64,000 nucleotides of DNA, from assembly GCF_023380025.1 (NCBI RefSeq), contig NZ_CP097253.1, forward strand, positions 2,141,001 through 2,205,000, read 5' to 3'. The position numbers and the translations under genes are program-made. Source of the stretch: Sphingomonas glaciei. GTDB taxonomy: Bacteria > Pseudomonadota > Alphaproteobacteria > Sphingomonadales > Sphingomonadaceae. How positions within the stretch are numbered: position 1 is the first letter of the stretch; every line of letters begins with the position of its first letter. Of this stretch, positions 26,958 to 37,802 are shown piece after piece. The notes beneath the pieces were generated by a model that had not been told where the DNA came from, ran no database searches, and was given only the letters and a program-made list of their open reading frames with translations.

Positions 26958-29585
26958 TTAGGCCGCCGCGGCGCTGGCAGGGCGATGGCTGGCGGCGGCG
27001 AGCAGCGCCGGCCTGACCCGCGCGACCTCCTCGGCCGAGAGCTTCCGGCCGTTGGCGCCGGTCAGGTAGAAGACGTCCACCGCGCGCTCGCCATAGGTGG
27101 CGATGTGGGCCGAGTGGATGGTGAGGTGGCCCTCGAAGATCACGCGGGCCAGCGCCGCGAGCAGGCCTGGACGATCCGCGGCCTGGACCTCGACCACGGT
27201 GAAGCGCCGCGACGCACCGACGGCGATCGTCACCGACGGCGCGATCTCGAACACCGGAACCGGGCCTTCTTCGGGAGGACTGGGCAGCGGATCGTCGCGC
27301 AGCGCGGCTTCGATCGCCCGGGCCAAGCGCTGGCGGCGGCGGCGGTCGGGATAGGGCCGGCCCTGGCGGTCGTGGACCAGCAGGTTGTCGAGCGCCATTC
27401 CGTCGCGGGTGGTGTGGATCCGGGCGTCGACGATCCCCGCCCCGGCCCCGGCCAGCGCGGCCGAAATGCGGAAGAACAGGCCGGGGCGATCGGGCGCGTA
27501 GACGGTGACCCGGGTCGCGCCCTCGGGGCCCGCTTCGATGCTGACCGACGGTTCGGGCGTGCTGAGCGCGGCGTCCGACCGGGCGATCTGCCGGGCATTG
27601 TCGAGGATCCAGTCGGGCGGCTCGGCGATCCAGTAGCTGTCGGGCAGGCGCCGGGCATGGGCCCCCGCGGGCTCTTCGTCCCAAGCCAGCGCGCGGGCGA
27701 GCTGCTGCTGGCGCATGGCGATCTCCTCGGCCCGGCCGCGCTGCTTGTGACCCAGCCGAAGCCGCTCTTCGGCAAATTCGTAGAGGGTCCGGATCAGCTT
27801 GCGTTTCCACTCGGTCCAGATCCCCGGACCCACCGCGCGGATATCGACGACGGTCAGGATCAGCAGCAGTCGCAGACGCTCGGGGCTCTGCACCGTCGCT
27901 ACCAGGTCGTCGATCGTCTTGGGATCGGACGGGTCGCGCTTGAAGGCGGTGTGGCTGAGCAGCAGGTGGTGGCGCACCAGCCACGCCACCGTGTCGGTCT
28001 CGCCGGGGTCCAGCCCAAGCCGGGGGCACAGTTCGCGCGCGACTTCCTCGCCGAGGATCGAGTGGTCGCCCTTGCGGCCCTTGGCGATGTCGTGGAGCAG
28101 AACCGCGACGTACAGCACCCGGCGCGATCCGATCTGCCGGAATAGCGCGGTGGCGAGTGGATGGTCCTCGGCCAGCTCGCCGCGCTCGACCGCCGCGAGC
28201 AGGCCGACCGCGCGGATGGTATGCTCGTCGACGGTGTAGTGATGGTACATGTCGAACTGCATCTGCGCGACGACGCGGCGGAAGTCGGGGACGAAGCGGC
28301 CGAACACATTGGCCTCGTTCATCCACCGCAGCACCAGTTCGGGCTGGTCGCGCGCGGTCAGCACTTCGAGGAACAGGGCGTTGGCCTCCGGATCGTCGCG
28401 GACCTGCTCGACCAGCCGGGCGTCGCGGGTCGCGACGCGCATCGCGCCCGGGTGAATCTCCAATTTCTCGCGCGCGGCGATGGCGAACAGCGACAGCAGC
28501 CGGCGCGGGTCCTCGCGCAGGAACAGGTCGTGGGGAAGCGCAAGCCGACCGCGGGTGATGACGAACCCGCCCAGCCGCCGCGGCCGGCGCAGGAAGGTCG
28601 GGAGCGCGAACCGCCGCCCCTTGGCGCCAAGCTGCTCGTCCAATTGCGCGAGGAACTGGCCGGTCAGGTCGCCGACACTGCGCGCCTGCAGGAAATACAT
28701 GTGCATGAACCGCTCGACCGAGCTCTTGCCCGGGCGGTCGGCGTAATGGAGCGCGCTCGCCAGTTCGCGCTGGTGGGTGAAGCTCATGCGCTCCTCGGCC
28801 CGCCCGGCGAGGCAGTGGAGAAGCACGCGCACCGACCAGAAGAAGCGCTCGGCGCGGTCGAAGCGGGCATATTCGGCGTGGGTGAGCAGGCCCGCGTCGA
28901 CCAGTTCGGCGGGGCTTGCCACACCGTGCACGTAGCGGCCGACCCACATCAGCGTGTGGAGATCGCGCAGCGCGCCCTTGCCGTTCTTGACGTTGGGCTC
29001 GACCAGGTAGCGGCTATCTCCGAACTTCTCGTGCCGCGCGTCGCGCTCGGCGAGCTTGGCCGAGACGAATTCGGCCGCGCTCCCCGCTACCACCTCCTTG
29101 CGGAAGCGCTCGGTCGCCTCGCCGAACAGGGCGGCATCGCCGTCGACCAGTCGCGATTCGAGCATGGCGGTGCGGATCGTCATGTCCTCGCGCGCCAGCG
29201 ACAGGAGTTCGGGAATGGTGCGGATCGCCTGGCCGACCTTCAGTTTGGCATCCCACAGGGCGTAGAGGGTCGCCTCGATCACCTGCTCGCACCACGGCGC
29301 GCGCGGGTGCGGGGTCAGGAACATCAGGTCGATGTCGCTGTACGGCGCCATCTCGCCCCGGCCGTAGCCGCCCAAGGCCACCAGGCTGACCCGCTCGCCC
29401 GACGAGGGGTTGGGATTGGGGTAGGCGCAGCGGGCGGCGGCAAAGGCCTGGCGGACCAGGCTGTCGGTGAAGCCCGAGGCAAAGGCGGCATGTTCGCGCC
29501 CGCAGGTCGGATTGGCGAAGGCGCGCTCCGCCAGGTCGGCGCGAAAGGCCGTAAGCCGCTCAAGGAGGTTAGGCTGGTCAGCCAT
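26958..29585 (-). CDS. glnD: [Protein-PII] uridylyltransferase / uridylyl-removing enzyme GlnD
   Basis: Bifunctional nitrogen sensor that uridylylates PII proteins when glutamine is low and removes the groups when it is high. 875 residues, full length. The nucleotidyltransferase motif [17 protein letters not shown] is at residues 72-88, the HD hydrolase motif [14 protein letters not shown] near residue 495, and two ACT domains (with [12 protein letters not shown] and [12 protein letters not shown]) at about 690-745 and 790-860. The start overlaps the mutS stop by 8 bp, so mutS and glnD form one transcription unit. Confidence 0.95.
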   Translation of the reverse strand: MADQPNLLERLTAFRADLAERAFANPTCGREHAAFASGFTDSLVRQAFAAARCAYPNPNPSSGERVSLVALGGYGRGEMAPYSDIDLMFLTPHPRAPWCEQVIEATLYALWDAKLKVGQAIRTIPELLSLAREDMTIRTAMLESRLVDGDAALFGEATERFRKEVVAGSAAEFVSAKLAERDARHEKFGDSRYLVEPNVKNGKGALRDLHTLMWVGRYVHGVASPAELVDAGLLTHAEYARFDRAERFFWSVRVLLHCLAGRAEERMSFTHQRELASALHYADRPGKSSVERFMHMYFLQARSVGDLTGQFLAQLDEQLGAKGRRFALPTFLRRPRRLGGFVITRGRLALPHDLFLREDPRRLLSLFAIAAREKLEIHPGAMRVATRDARLVEQVRDDPEANALFLEVLTARDQPELVLRWMNEANVFGRFVPDFRRVVAQMQFDMYHHYTVDEHTIRAVGLLAAVERGELAEDHPLATALFRQIGSRRVLYVAVLLHDIAKGRKGDHSILGEEVARELCPRLGLDPGETDTVAWLVRHHLLLSHTAFKRDPSDPKTIDDLVATVQSPERLRLLLILTVVDIRAVGPGIWTEWKRKLIRTLYEFAEERLRLGHKQRGRAEEIAMRQQQLARALAWDEEPAGAHARRLPDSYWIAEPPDWILDNARQIARSDAALSTPEPSVSIEAGPEGATRVTVYAPDRPGLFFRISAALAGAGAGIVDARIHTTRDGMALDNLLVHDRQGRPYPDRRRRQRLARAIEAALRDDPLPSPPEEGPVPVFEIAPSVTIAVGASRRFTVVEVQAADRPGLLAALARVIFEGHLTIHSAHIATYGERAVDVFYLTGANGRKLSAEEVARVRPALLAAASHRPASAAAA

Positions 29586-32169
29586 CCGCCGAAGAGTGGG
29601 ACAGCGCCTTCAATCGGTAAAGGGCCTGCAATGCCTCGCGCGGGGTGAGCGCATCAGGATCGATGTCGCTGAGCGCCTCGGCCAGCGGATCGGGCGCGGG
29701 CTCCGCTGCCATCGCGGCCGCGAACAGGGGCAGGTCGTCGAGCCCGGCGGCGATCCCGCCGGTGGCGTCGCGGCCCGCTTCGAGCTTGGCCAGCACCGAC
29801 TTGGCGCGCGACACCACCGTCGGCGGCAGGCCGGCCAGCCGCGCCACCGCGATCCCGTAGCTGCGGTCGGCCGCGCCTTCGGCGACTTCGTGGAGAAGGA
29901 CCAGATCACCCTTCCATTCGCGCGCCCGGACGTTGTGCAGCGACAGGCAGGGCAGGCGCCCGGCCAGTCGGGTCAGCTCATGATAATGGGTCGCGAACAG
30001 CGTCCGCGAGCGCGCCTCGTCGTGCATCGCCTCGACCACCGCCCAGGCGATCGCGAGGCCGTCGTAGGTCGAGGTGCCGCGCCCGATCTCGTCGAGGATG
30101 ACCAGGCTGCGGGGGGTGGCCTGGGCGAGGATGGCGGCGGTCTCGACCATCTCGACCATGAACGTCGAGCGGCCCCGCGCGAGATTGTCGGACGCACCGA
30201 CGCGGCTGAACAGGCGGTCGACCAGGCCGATCTTGGCGCGGCTTGCCGGTACGAAGCTTCCGGCCTGGGCGAGCAGCGCGATCAGCGCGACCTGCCGGAG
30301 GAAGGTCGACTTGCCGCCCATGTTGGGGCCGGTGATCAGCCACAACCGGTCGCTCGCGCCAAGGCAGCAATCGTTGGCGACGAAGCGGTCACCCGACTTG
30401 CCCAGCGCGCGTTCGACAACCGGGTGGCGGCCGCCCTCGATCTCCAGGCACGGCCCTTCGTCCAGCGTGGGACGGACCCAGCCGCCTTCGCCGGCGCGCT
30501 CGGCCAGCGCGGCGGCGACATCGATCCGGGCCAGCGCATCGGCGGTGGTGCTGATCGGTGCGGCCTCGCCGACCGCGTGGGCGGTCAGCCGCTCCAGATG
30601 CGCCTGCTCGAGGGTCAGGGCGTGGCCGCCCGCTTCGAGCACGCGGCTCGCTTCCTCGTGCAACGCGGGGCTGTTGAAGCGCACCGCCCCGGCCATGGTC
30701 TGGCGATGGGTGAAGCCGCTGTCGGGCGCGAGCAGCCGGTCGGCGTGTTTTGCCGGCACCTCGACATGGTAGCCGAGGACGGCGTTGTGGCGGATCTTGA
30801 GTGCGGAGACGCCCGTCGCCTCGCGGTAGCGGCCTTCGAGTTCGGCGATCGCGCGGCGGCCGTCGCTGGAGGCCGAGCGCAACGTGTCGAGTTCGGGGTC
30901 ATAGGCCTCGGCGATGAAACCGCCCTTGGCTGCGTCGAGCGGCGGGCTGGGGACCAAAGCGCGGGCCAGCTCTTCGATCAGGGTCTGGTGCCCGCCGAGC
31001 AGCGGCAGCAGGTCGTCGAGCAGGCGTGGGCGCAATGCCGTTGCCGCCAGCGTGGCGGCGAGGTCCGAAGCGCCCCCCAGCCCGTCGCGCAATGCCGCCA
31101 AGTCACGCGGTCCGCCGCGCCCGGCGACCAGCCGCCCGAGCCCACGTCCAAGATCGGGCAGGCTGCGCAGCGCCGAGCGCAGGCGGTCGCGGCGGATCGG
31201 CTCCTCGGTGAACCAGGCGACGAGGTCGAGCCGGTCCTCGATCGCCGCCCGGTCGGTCAGCGGCGCGGCAAGGTCGGTGCCGAGCAGGCGGCGCCCGGCG
31301 GCGGTGACGCAGCGGTCGATCTCGCCCAGTAACGATCCCGCCACAGTCCCCTCGGCCGTGCGGCAGATCTCCAAGCTGATCCGGGTCGCGGCATCGATCG
31401 CCATGTGCGCTGAGCGTTGCACCCGGCGGGGAAGGCCGAGGAAGGCGGTCGCCTCGCGCTGTGTCGCGTCGAGATAGGCGAGCAGTCCGCCGGCCGCGGC
31501 AAGCTCGGCGCGTCCGGGCCCGCCAAGGCCGTCAAGGTCGGCGAGGCCGAAGCGGCGCTTGAGGGCGCGTTCGCCAGCGAGGCTGTCGAACCCCTCGTGG
31601 CCCCAGCGCGCCTCGATCCCCGGCACCGGCTCGGCCCCGATCACTTCGGCTGGTCCGAGCCTCGCCAGTTCGGCGGCCAGCTCATGACCAGCGCAGGCGA
31701 CGAGTTCGAAGCGTCCAGTCGAGATGTCGCAGGCGGCAATCGCGCTCTCGTCGCCGACCCGGGCCAGCGCCGCCAGCCAGTTGGCCGAGCCGCTGTCGAG
31801 CAACGTGTCCTCGGTCAGCGTGCCGGGCGTCACCAATCGCACGATCGCGCGCTCGACCAGCGCCTTGGAGCCGCGGGCCTTGCGCGCTTCGGCCGGGCTT
31901 TCGATCTGCTCGGCGATGGCGACGCGGTGGCCGGCGCGGATAAGCCGGGCGAGGTAACTTTCAGCGGCATGCACCGGCACGCCGCACATCGGCACCCCGT
32001 CGCCGCGCTTGGTCAGCGCGATGTCGAGGCAGCCGGCGGCGACCTTGGCGTCCTCGAAGAACAGTTCGAAGAAGTCACCCATGCGATAGAACAGCAGGGC
32101 GTCACCGGCCTCGTCCCTGAGGCGGTGATATTGCTGCATCATCGGGGTATCGGCGTCGGCCCGGGCCAT
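29578..32169 (-). CDS. mutS: DNA mismatch repair protein MutS
   Basis: Recognises mismatches and recruits MutL; 863 residues, complete. The N-terminal domain has [28 protein letters not shown], containing the Phe-x-Glu mismatch wedge region. The connector, core and clamp follow. The ATPase has Walker [10 protein letters not shown] at residues 614-622, [16 protein letters not shown] and [10 protein letters not shown]. The gene is divergent from maeB (53 bp between starts), and its stop lies inside the glnD start region. Confidence 0.96.
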   Translation of the reverse strand: MARADADTPMMQQYHRLRDEAGDALLFYRMGDFFELFFEDAKVAAGCLDIALTKRGDGVPMCGVPVHAAESYLARLIRAGHRVAIAEQIESPAEARKARGSKALVERAIVRLVTPGTLTEDTLLDSGSANWLAALARVGDESAIAACDISTGRFELVACAGHELAAELARLGPAEVIGAEPVPGIEARWGHEGFDSLAGERALKRRFGLADLDGLGGPGRAELAAAGGLLAYLDATQREATAFLGLPRRVQRSAHMAIDAATRISLEICRTAEGTVAGSLLGEIDRCVTAAGRRLLGTDLAAPLTDRAAIEDRLDLVAWFTEEPIRRDRLRSALRSLPDLGRGLGRLVAGRGGPRDLAALRDGLGGASDLAATLAATALRPRLLDDLLPLLGGHQTLIEELARALVPSPPLDAAKGGFIAEAYDPELDTLRSASSDGRRAIAELEGRYREATGVSALKIRHNAVLGYHVEVPAKHADRLLAPDSGFTHRQTMAGAVRFNSPALHEEASRVLEAGGHALTLEQAHLERLTAHAVGEAAPISTTADALARIDVAAALAERAGEGGWVRPTLDEGPCLEIEGGRHPVVERALGKSGDRFVANDCCLGASDRLWLITGPNMGGKSTFLRQVALIALLAQAGSFVPASRAKIGLVDRLFSRVGASDNLARGRSTFMVEMVETAAILAQATPRSLVILDEIGRGTSTYDGLAIAWAVVEAMHDEARSRTLFATHYHELTRLAGRLPCLSLHNVRAREWKGDLVLLHEVAEGAADRSYGIAVARLAGLPPTVVSRAKSVLAKLEAGRDATGGIAAGLDDLPLFAAAMAAEPAPDPLAEALSDIDPDALTPREALQALYRLKALSHSSADG

Positions 32170-32222
32170 CGGTCCGGGTTAGCGGCTCGCAAAGACGGAG
32201 GCGAGGGGCTAAAGGCTCCCAC

Positions 32223-34496
32223 ATGTCCGAAAGCAATGTGAAGTTCTCCGAAGCCGAGGCCCTGCATTTCCACGCCCGCGGCCGGCCGGGAAAGATCGAA
32301 ATCATCGCCTCCAAGCCGATGGCGACCCAGCGCGACCTCAGCTTGGCCTATTCGCCCGGCGTCGCGGTGCCGGTACGCGCGATCGCGGAGGATCCGTCCA
32401 AGGCCTATGATTATACCGCCAAGGGCAACCTGGTCGCGGTGATCTCCAACGGGACGGCGATCCTCGGCCTGGGTGATCTTGGTGCCTTGGCGTCGAAGCC
32501 GGTGATGGAAGGCAAGGCGGTGCTGTTCAAGCGCTTCGCCGACGTCGATTCGATCGACATCGAACTCGACACCCGTGACCCCGACGCGTTCATCAACGCC
32601 GTCGCGCTGATGGAGCCGAGCTTCGGCGGCATCAACCTCGAGGATATCGCCGCTCCCGACTGCTTCGTGATCGAGCAGACGCTGCGCGAGCGGATGAACA
32701 TCCCAGTGTTCCACGACGACCAGCACGGCACCGCGATCATCACCGCCGCCGGCTTGATCAACGCCTGCCTGCTGACCGGGCGAGACCTGAAGGACATCAA
32801 GGTCGTCGTGAACGGCGCCGGCGCGGCGGCGATCGCCTGCACCGAGCTGATCAAGGCGATGGGCGTGCGCGGCGACAATGTGATCATGTGCGATCGCACC
32901 GGCGTGATCCACAAGGGTCGCGACGACCTCGATCAGTGGAAGAGCGCGCATGCGGTGGTGACCGAGCGCCGGACTTTGGCCGACGCCCTGGTCGGGGCCG
33001 ACGTTTTCCTCGGCCTGTCGGCGGCCAAGGCGCTGAAGCCCGAATGGGTGACTGACATGGCGCCCCGGCCGATCATCTTCGCGATGGCCAATCCCGATCC
33101 CGAAATCACCCCGCCCGAAGCCAAGGCGGCGCGGCCGGACGCGATCGTCGCAACCGGCCGGTCTGACTATCCCAACCAGGTCAACAACGTCCTGGGCTTC
33201 CCCTTCATCTTCCGCGGCGCGCTCGACGTGCGCGCGACCGCGATCAACGACGAGATGAAGATCGCCGCCGCCAATGCGCTGGCCGAACTAGCGCGCGAGG
33301 CAGTGCCAGAGGAAGTGGCCGCGGCCTATGGCGGGGTCAGCCAGCGCTTCGGTGCCGATTACATCATCCCCGCGCCGTTCGACCCGCGGCTGATGGAAGT
33401 GGTGCCCGCCGCGGTCGCCGAAGCCGCGATGCGCTCGGGCGTGGCGCAGCGGCCAATCGAGAATTTCGCGGTCTACCGCCAGACGCTGCGGGCGCGGCTC
33501 AATCCCACGGTCAGCGTGCTCAGCCTTGCCCACGAGGCGGCGCGCTCCAATCCCAAGCGCGTGCTGTTCGCCGAAGGCGAAGAGCAAGTCGTGCTGCGCG
33601 CCGCCATCGCCTTCAAGGAGGGCGGGTTCGGGACCCCCGTGCTGGTCGGGCGCGAGGACGTCCATGATCGTCTGCGCGAGCTTGGGATCGACGATCCGTC
33701 GGGCTATGAGGTGCTGAACAGCCGCAATTCGCCGCTGGTCGGGCGTGCGGTCGACCACCTTTACGGCCGGCTCCAGCGCAAGGGCTATCTGCGCCGCGAG
33801 ATCGAGCGGATGGTCAATCAGGACCGCAATTACTTCGCTGCCGCGATGCTCTCGCTGGGCGAGGCCGACGCGATGATTACCGGCGTCACCCGGCCGTTTA
33901 GCCAGACGCTGCGCCAGGTCGAGATGGTCATCGACCATGAAGAGGATGCGCCGCCGTTCGGGATCAACATCATCGTCGGGCAGAACCAGACGGTGCTGAT
34001 CGCCGACACCGCGGTGACCGAGCGGCCGACCGCCGAAAACCTCGCCGCCATCGCCACCCGATCGGCGGCCTTCGCCCGGCGGATGGGGCAGGAACCGCGT
34101 GTGGCGTTCGTCAGCTACACCACCTTCGGCAACCCGCCGGGCGCTTTTGTCGATCATCTGCGCGATGCGGTGAAGCTGCTCGACGGGCGCAAGGTCGACT
34201 TCGAATATGAGGGCGAGATGGCGCCCGATGTCGCGCTCAACCATGAGATGCAGCGGCGCTATTATCCGTTCAGCCGGCTGAACGGCCCGGCCAACATCCT
34301 GATCATGCCGGGCCTACAGTCGGCGAGCCTGTCGGCCAAGCTGCTTCGCGCGCTGGGCGGGGAAAGCGTGATCGGGCCGTTCCTGATCGGGATGAAGCTG
34401 CCGGTGCAGATCGCGCCGATGACCGCGGGGGCCAGCGACCTGGTTACGCTGGCGGTGCTGGCGGCAGGCGCTGTAGAGCGCGCTCGCGGGCGCTAG
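32223..34496 (+). CDS. maeB: NADP-dependent malic enzyme with C-terminal phosphotransacetylase-like domain
   Basis: Decarboxylates malate to pyruvate and makes NADPH; 757 residues of the long MaeB type. The N-terminal malic domain has [26 protein letters not shown] and HDDQHGTA. The NAD(P) fold has [12 protein letters not shown] near residue 200 and MANPDPEI. From about residue 430 a phosphate-acetyltransferase-like domain follows ([28 protein letters not shown]); in known enzymes it is catalytically silent and binds acetyl-CoA as a regulator. The stop TAG shares CTAG with the convergent rsh gene. Confidence 0.95.
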   Translation: MSESNVKFSEAEALHFHARGRPGKIEIIASKPMATQRDLSLAYSPGVAVPVRAIAEDPSKAYDYTAKGNLVAVISNGTAILGLGDLGALASKPVMEGKAVLFKRFADVDSIDIELDTRDPDAFINAVALMEPSFGGINLEDIAAPDCFVIEQTLRERMNIPVFHDDQHGTAIITAAGLINACLLTGRDLKDIKVVVNGAGAAAIACTELIKAMGVRGDNVIMCDRTGVIHKGRDDLDQWKSAHAVVTERRTLADALVGADVFLGLSAAKALKPEWVTDMAPRPIIFAMANPDPEITPPEAKAARPDAIVATGRSDYPNQVNNVLGFPFIFRGALDVRATAINDEMKIAAANALAELAREAVPEEVAAAYGGVSQRFGADYIIPAPFDPRLMEVVPAAVAEAAMRSGVAQRPIENFAVYRQTLRARLNPTVSVLSLAHEAARSNPKRVLFAEGEEQVVLRAAIAFKEGGFGTPVLVGREDVHDRLRELGIDDPSGYEVLNSRNSPLVGRAVDHLYGRLQRKGYLRREIERMVNQDRNYFAAAMLSLGEADAMITGVTRPFSQTLRQVEMVIDHEEDAPPFGINIIVGQNQTVLIADTAVTERPTAENLAAIATRSAAFARRMGQEPRVAFVSYTTFGNPPGAFVDHLRDAVKLLDGRKVDFEYEGEMAPDVALNHEMQRRYYPFSRLNGPANILIMPGLQSASLSAKLLRALGGESVIGPFLIGMKLPVQIAPMTAGASDLVTLAVLAAGAVERARGR

Positions 34497-36583
34497 AGCC
34501 GCTCGACGCTCGACACCGGATCGGCCGCCCGAAGCGCGGCCATGAGGGTGTGGAGGTGGGCTAGGTCGTGCACTTCAACGTCGACGTGGAAAGTGTGGAA
34601 CGACCCGTCGCGGTGGACCTGCGCCAGGTTTATGATGTTGGCGCCCTTTTGGCCCAGGATCGTCGCCATGGTGCCGAGCGCCCCGGCGACGTCGCGCACG
34701 ATGATGCACAGCCGGGCGGTGGCGCCGTCCGAATCGTCGCTCCAGCTGAGGTCGAGCCAGTCGGCATCGATCCCGGTGGCGAGGAGGTCGCAGCCGATCG
34801 CATGCACCTCGATCTCCTCATCCTCGCGGCGCAGGCCGACGATCCGGTCGCCGGGGATGGGATGGCAGCATTGCGCGAGGTGGAAAGCGACCCCCGGGGT
34901 CAGCCCGCGGATCGAGATGGCGCGGCGCTGCGACGAAGGCCGCGGCGCTACGTCGCCCCCGGTCGAGCCCGGCATCAAGGCTTCCATCAGCGCCTCGTCG
35001 CCGACCCGCTTGCGGGCGATGGCAATCATCAGCGCGTCCTTGTCCTCTAGCTTCAGCTTCTTGAGCGCGCGGGGGACGGCCTCCTTGGGCAGCGGAACGG
35101 GGAGGCGGGCGACGATCTCATCATAGATTTTGGTGCCGAGCTCGACCGTCTCGTCGCGCTCCTTGTGGCGGACGAAGCGGCGGACCGCCGAACGCGCCTT
35201 GCCGGTGGCGACGAAGCGCAGCCATGAGGGCTGCGGCGTCTGCGCATCCGAGGTCAGGATCTCCACCTGGTCGCCATTGTCGAGCAGGGTGCGCAGCGGC
35301 ACCACCCGCCCGTTGACCTTGGCCCCGACGGTCTTGTCGCCGAGCCGGGTGTGCACTGCATAGGCGAAGTCGACCGGGGTCGCGCCCTTGGGCAGCTGGA
35401 TCAGTTCGCCCTTGGGGGTGAAGGCGAAGATCCGGTCCTGGTACATCGCCATCCGGGTATGCTCGAGCAATTCCTCGGGGCTGTCGGCATGGTCGAGGAT
35501 CTCGACCAGGTCGTCGATCCATGGGACGTGGATATCGGCGGCCGGCTTGCCCTCCTTGTAGGCCCAATGCGCTGCGAGGCCCTTTTCGGCCTGAAGGTGC
35601 ATCTCGCGGGTGCGGATCTGCACTTCGATCCGCATCTTGCTGTCGTGGATGACCGAAGTGTGCAGGCTGCAATAGCCGTTGCGCTTGGGGGTCGAGATGA
35701 AGTCCTTGAACCGGCCCGGCACCATCGGCCAGCGGCGCTGGATCAGGCCCAGCGCGCGATAGCATTCGTCGACGTCCTGGACGATCACCCGGAACGCCAT
35801 CACGTCGGACAATTGCTCAAAACTGATGTGGCGCTCGGCCATCTTACGCCAGATCGAATAGGGATGCTTTTCGCGCCCGGTGACCGCCGCTTCGAGGCCG
35901 TTGTCGGCCAGATGCAGCTGGAGCCCGAGGCCGATCCGGCTGACTAGGTCGCCGCCTTCGGCATGGAGCTGTCCGAGCCGGCGGGTGATCGAGGCATAGG
36001 CGTCCGGCTCCAGCTGCCGGAAGGCCAGGGTCTGCATCTCGTTCATGATCTCGTACATGCCGATCCGCTCGGCGAGCGGAGCATAGATATCCATCGTCTC
36101 GCGGGCGATGCGGCGGCGCTTGTCCTCGTTCTTGATGTGGTGGAGCGTGCGCATGTTGTGCAGGCGGTCGGCGAGCTTCACCAGCAGCACGCGGATGTCG
36201 CCGCTCAGCGCGAGCAGGAACTTGCGCAGGTTCTCGGCCGCGCGTTCGTTTTCGGACTGGGCCTCGATCTTGCTCAGCTTGGTCACGCCGTCGACCAGTC
36301 GCGCGACATTGGCCCCGAACAATCGTTCCACCTCGTCGGCGGTAGCGACGGTGTCCTCGATCGTGTCGTGGAGGATGCCGGTGACGATGGTCTCGTCATC
36401 GAGCTTGAGGTCGGTGAGGATGCCCGCGACCTCGATCGGGTGACTGAAATAAGGGTCGCCCGAAGCCCGGGTCTGCGAGCCGTGCGCCTTCATCGAAAAG
36501 ACGTAGGCGCGGTTGATCAATCCCTCATCGGCATCGGGATCGTAGGAGCGAACCCGCTCGACCAGCTCATATTGGCGCAGCAC
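34493..36583 (-). CDS. Bifunctional (p)ppGpp synthetase/hydrolase (RelA/SpoT homologue)
   Basis: Stringent-response enzyme, 696 residues. The HD hydrolase has YFSHPIEVAGIL and HDTIED (residues 72-77) and KLADRLHNMRTL. The synthetase region has FEQLSDVMAFRVIV and FKDFISTPKRNGYCSLHT. TGS (DFAYAVHTRLGD) and a C-terminal ACT domain follow. Both catalytic halves look intact. Start chosen at GTG 36583 (the family N-terminus LRQYELVERVRSYDPDAD); a start at 36646 adds 21 unrelated residues. The gene rpoZ, usually next to it, lies upstream beyond an HxlR gene on the other strand. Confidence 0.92.
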   Translation of the reverse strand: MLRQYELVERVRSYDPDADEGLINRAYVFSMKAHGSQTRASGDPYFSHPIEVAGILTDLKLDDETIVTGILHDTIEDTVATADEVERLFGANVARLVDGVTKLSKIEAQSENERAAENLRKFLLALSGDIRVLLVKLADRLHNMRTLHHIKNEDKRRRIARETMDIYAPLAERIGMYEIMNEMQTLAFRQLEPDAYASITRRLGQLHAEGGDLVSRIGLGLQLHLADNGLEAAVTGREKHPYSIWRKMAERHISFEQLSDVMAFRVIVQDVDECYRALGLIQRRWPMVPGRFKDFISTPKRNGYCSLHTSVIHDSKMRIEVQIRTREMHLQAEKGLAAHWAYKEGKPAADIHVPWIDDLVEILDHADSPEELLEHTRMAMYQDRIFAFTPKGELIQLPKGATPVDFAYAVHTRLGDKTVGAKVNGRVVPLRTLLDNGDQVEILTSDAQTPQPSWLRFVATGKARSAVRRFVRHKERDETVELGTKIYDEIVARLPVPLPKEAVPRALKKLKLEDKDALMIAIARKRVGDEALMEALMPGSTGGDVAPRPSSQRRAISIRGLTPGVAFHLAQCCHPIPGDRIVGLRREDEEIEVHAIGCDLLATGIDADWLDLSWSDDSDGATARLCIIVRDVAGALGTMATILGQKGANIINLAQVHRDGSFHTFHVDVEVHDLAHLHTLMAALRAADPVSSVERL

Positions 36584-36610
36584 CTGCCCTATGTGGGCCG
36601 AGCGAGTGTC

Positions 36611-36649
36611 CTGTTGCAAGTGCGAAGTGCTGCGACTTTGGTGCAACAG
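36611..36649. promoter_or_regulatory. 8-bp inverted repeat in the divergent rsh/HxlR gap
   Basis: CTGTTGCA (36611-36618) and TGCAACAG (36642-36649) are perfect inverted copies 23 bases apart, in the 148-base gap between the rsh start (36583) and the HxlR start (36732). It could be an operator for the HxlR regulator (inference from position). Confidence 0.35.
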
Positions 36650-36731
36650 AGGCGCGGTAGAGTTCCCTCATGCTAGTTACATTGCTGTTTTTATGCTTTT
36701 CTTGCATCGGCTCAACCAGTGGGGAAGTCGA

Positions 36732-37250
36732 GTGACGGCGCGTGATGCTGACCTGGTTGCCGCATTTCAGGCGTCTTCTGACGCCTGTCCGATCCCCGAG
36801 GCGGTTGCGATCATCGGCGAACGATGGACCTGCCTGATCATTCGCGCCTCGCTGTTGGGGCTGTGTCACTTCGAGGAATTCCAGGCCTGCCTCGGCATCG
36901 CCCGTAATATCCTGTCCGACCGCCTCGGCCGGCTGGTCACCGCCGGAATCCTGGCGCGGACGCCAGATCCGGAGGACGGACGACGGGTGATCTACGCGCT
37001 GACCGAGCGCGGCGAGGCATTGGTTCCGGTATTCGTGGCGATGCGCCAGTGGGCGCTGGACGCGGGGCTCGGCAAGCCGGGGCAGCCGACCCTTGCCGAC
37101 CGCCGGCACCGCCAACCGGTCGAGGGCGTCGCCATCGTGGCGCATGACGGCCGCTCGCTGGCGATCGATGATCTAATGTGGCTTGGGCCAGACGGCGAAG
37201 AGCTAATGACGCCCGGGGCGTCGCGCGCCAGCCGGGCAGTCGCAGCCTAG
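36732..37250 (+). CDS. HxlR-family transcriptional regulator
   Basis: Winged-helix MarR-like regulator of 172 residues. The HxlR core is clear: CPIPEAVAIIGERWTCLIIRASLLG, FEEFQACLGIARNILSDRLGRLVTAGIL and the wing PDPEDGRRVIYALTERG. A tail of about 60 residues follows (HRQPVEGVAIVAHDG), as in two-part HxlR proteins. Start chosen at GTG 36732 with GGGGAAG upstream; the open frame reaches back to 36591 but those residues are not family-like. HxlR proteins respond to reactive carbonyls, oxidants or small aromatics; the signal here is unknown. Confidence 0.85.
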   Translation: MTARDADLVAAFQASSDACPIPEAVAIIGERWTCLIIRASLLGLCHFEEFQACLGIARNILSDRLGRLVTAGILARTPDPEDGRRVIYALTERGEALVPVFVAMRQWALDAGLGKPGQPTLADRRHRQPVEGVAIVAHDGRSLAIDDLMWLGPDGEELMTPGASRASRAVAA

Positions 37251-37267
37251 ACGCGGCGTCCGAAAGG

Positions 37268-37295
37268 CCACTCCCCGACAGCTGCCGGGGAGTGG
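37268..37295. terminator. Stem-loop between the convergent HxlR and rpoZ genes
   Basis: CCACTCCCCG (37268-37277) and CGGGGAGTGG (37286-37295) form a perfect 10-bp stem with an 8-base loop, midway between the HxlR stop (37250) and the rpoZ stop (37305). T-runs are poor on both sides, so it may be a weak bidirectional terminator or an RNA-end stabiliser. Confidence 0.5.
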
Positions 37296-37304
37296 ATTAC
37301 ATGC

Positions 37305-37646
37305 TTATTCGTAATCGCCGCCCGAAGGGGTCGGACGCGGCGGCGCGGCGGCGGTGAGGCGAAGCGCCTCGGCCGATTCGCTGAGCGAGGCCAGCTCGTC
37401 AGTGGCATCCTCCTCGTCGATCTGGACGCGCTGCAGGCTGGAAATCAGCGATTCGTTCAGCTCCTTCGGGCGAACGGTTTCCTCGGCGATCTCGCGCAGG
37501 GCGACGACCGGATTCTTGTCGCGGTCACGATCAATGGTGAGATCGGCGCCGCCCGAAATCTGCCGCGCGCGCTGGGCCGCAAGCAGGACGAGATCAAAGC
37601 GGTTCGAGACCTTGTCGACGCAATCTTCGACGGTGACGCGTGCCAT
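37305..37646 (-). CDS. rpoZ: RNA polymerase omega subunit
   Basis: Assists folding of beta-prime and forms one ppGpp site on RNA polymerase. 113 residues: the conserved part is [31 protein letters not shown], then [12 protein letters not shown]; the acidic C-terminal tail ([12 protein letters not shown]...) is typical of alphaproteobacteria. It faces the HxlR gene across a stem-loop. The related rsh gene lies 0.7 kb downstream on the same strand. Confidence 0.95.
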   Translation of the reverse strand: MARVTVEDCVDKVSNRFDLVLLAAQRARQISGGADLTIDRDRDKNPVVALREIAEETVRPKELNESLISSLQRVQIDEEDATDELASLSESAEALRLTAAAPPRPTPSGGDYE

Positions 37647-37802
37647 CAGGCGTGGCCTTCCATAAGGAGCAAAGCTGAAAAGAGAAGGTCGTGCACCTAG
37701 GTGGTGACGGCTTTCAAGTCAAGGAAAGCGGCCCCGCGCCGCGTGGCGCATCCCCTCATCGACATGCTTGCGCTGGACGCCCGGGCGTCTACCGAGGAAC
37801 CC

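Noticed and set aside
26725..28947. 740-residue minus-strand frame overlapping glnD
   Set aside because: Shifted frame of the glnD region; GlnD itself has all catalytic motifs in its own frame.
29467..31332. 621-residue plus-strand frame over mutS
   Set aside because: Antisense to conserved MutS motifs; composition typical of GC-rich shadow frames.
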